A stretch of DNA of 20,262 nt, taken from contig BLXT01005549.1 of assembly GCA_019648995.1 (NCBI GenBank), positions 526,299-546,560 of the forward strand. Direction: 5' to 3'. The stretch is from Plakobranchus ocellatus (Eukaryota > Mollusca > Gastropoda > Plakobranchidae). Shown in pieces: positions 19,369 through 20,262 of this stretch (positions are counted from its first letter, which is position 1; each line of letters opens with the position of its first letter). Below the pieces are notes generated by a model. It was not told the origin of the DNA. It made no database searches and worked only from the letters and a program-made list of their open reading frames with translations. A program made the translations under genes and the position numbers.

Positions 19369-19445
19369 GAAAAATGCCAATTAAAATCTCAAAAAATGCC
19401 AAAAAATGCCAAAAATTTTCCCAAAAAATGCCAAGAAAAAAATGC
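19369..19445. repeat. Short AAAAAATGCC tandem repeat
   Basis: Exact 10-mers AAAAAATGCC occur at 19391-19400, 19401-19410 and 19423-19432. Diverged copies lie at 19370-19380 and about 19435-19445. It directly follows the CAT/CAC repeat, separated by CTGGCATCGCGG. Confidence 0.75.
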
Positions 19446-20121
19446 AACAACAATAAGACAAACATGAAACAAAATCATACAATTGCAACAAAAAATTGTG
19501 TTATTTATTGAGGCGTACATAGTGAATGTAACATGAATACCGGTAAACCAGTAAATTTTAAAATAATTATTTTTTTTAATCGCAAAAAAGAGCAAAATGT
19601 AATGTATGAACTTCTCCAAAGTAGTTTACAATTATTAAATTGAAAGTTATCAAAAATAAGTAAGCCTACACAGATTACAAACTTTTTTTTTCAGATGTTA
19701 TTATAAATGATAAGTTTATGACCTGCCTCCTCCATGATTAATAAAGTAAGTTTTAAACATGAACTTCAACTTTTAAACATTTTTTACCTTTTTTTGACTG
19801 TTTGAGATTAGGCTTTTTACTTTAAATAAATGCATTGATTTTGTTATCCTTATTTATAATCACTATTTACATGTGCAGTTTATAATTATTTAGTATTCAT
19901 TGAGCAGGTCGTTAATACTTTGAAGTTCTCGTTATAAAAGAAAAAAATGTTTTCTGCTCTCTCAAATGAGAAAAAAGGACAAGCCAATCTCATTCAAAGC
20001 TTCATGTATGAAAACGATTTTGGGTATCGGTAAACAAAAGACAAATTTGTTTATTTATATCACTTTGACACTGAATTTGAATTAGATCTACACAATACCA
20101 GCTGGAAAGGTTAGGTTGAGT

Positions 20122-20152
20122 TTTTTTCTTTTTTTTTTTTTTTTCTTTTTTA
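20122..20152. repeat. Polypyrimidine (T-rich) tract
   Basis: Runs of T broken only by single C residues over about 30 bases. Confidence 0.8.
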
Positions 20153-20176
20153 TCCTCATGCAAGCATTAGGCCTAC

Positions 20177-20219
20177 TGACACTGACAGTTCAAAGGTGAC
20201 ACTGACAGTTCAAAGGTGA
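20177..20219. repeat. 20-bp tandem duplication containing two DR1-like motifs
   Basis: The unit TGACACTGACAGTTCAAAGG is present twice without mismatch (20177-20196, 20197-20216) and followed by TGA. Each copy creates AGTTCA-A-AGGTGA (20187-20199 and 20207-20219), which matches the DR1 consensus AGGTCA-A-AGGTCA at 11 of 13 positions. The repeat is certain; regulatory use is inference. Confidence 0.85.
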
Positions 20220-20262
20220 TCAGCTTCAATCACATTATAAATTCATTCATTAGAAACCAATC

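Larger units (their letters stand above)
17779..20262 (-). other. Upstream region of the TM6SF gene; untranslated exon and promoter not placed
   Basis: The acceptor at 17779-17780 implies that this begins as the 5' untranslated-region intron. A donor-like AAAAAG|GTAAAA on the minus strand at about 19787 is one weak candidate for the upstream exon end, but nothing confirms it. Apart from the repeats listed separately, I see no coding exon or clear promoter here. Confidence 0.5.

Noticed and set aside
19199..19445. Possible CRISPR-like or coding His-rich repeat
   Set aside because: Repeats are degenerate simple triplets without spacers, in animal DNA, and no open frame runs through.

Overview
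This is an A+T-rich stretch of animal nuclear DNA. It has long homopolymer runs, GA, GATA and TTC microsatellites and no dense set of open frames. The one gene that can be supported is split by seven GT-AG introns. The organism is a metazoan, probably an invertebrate: the protein resembles both vertebrate paralogues TM6SF1 and TM6SF2 without clearly being either. Phylum cannot be fixed from the sequence; a mollusc or another marine invertebrate would fit, but this is a guess.

The gene lies on the minus strand. Eight coding exons run from the start codon at 17759 down to the stop at 9429: 17759-17558, 17051-16850, 16495-16413, 14759-14632, 13276-13166, 12696-12604, 10364-10245 and 9746-9429. 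Joined, they give 1257 nt, which is 418 residues plus stop, with every splice phase consistent. The product is a TM6SF-family protein: ten predicted membrane segments, two EXPERA domains, and an ER lipid-handling role by family. It has a longer Ser/Thr-rich tail than the human proteins and ends in KKFD, a canonical KKXX-type retrieval signal. In-frame stops directly before the ATG pair, and a strong acceptor 20 nt upstream of it, point to an untranslated first exon further right, which I could not place.

The rest is non-coding. Positions 1-9126 hold microsatellites, a SINE-like retroposon near 4618-4828 and otherwise featureless A+T-rich DNA. Intron 6 of the gene carries a 1410-bp DNA-transposon-like element (11055-12464) with terminal inverted repeats and a 6-bp target duplication. 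Intron 4 carries a five-run G-tract on the sense strand. The right end (17779-20262) holds an imperfect CAT/CAC-rich repeat, a short AAAAAATGCC repeat and, about 2.4 kb upstream of the start codon, a 20-bp tandem duplication that contains two DR1-like nuclear-receptor motifs.

I found no convincing second gene, RNA gene, CRISPR array or new multi-gene system. The most useful observations are the full exon model of the TM6SF gene, its dilysine tail and the intronic transposon.
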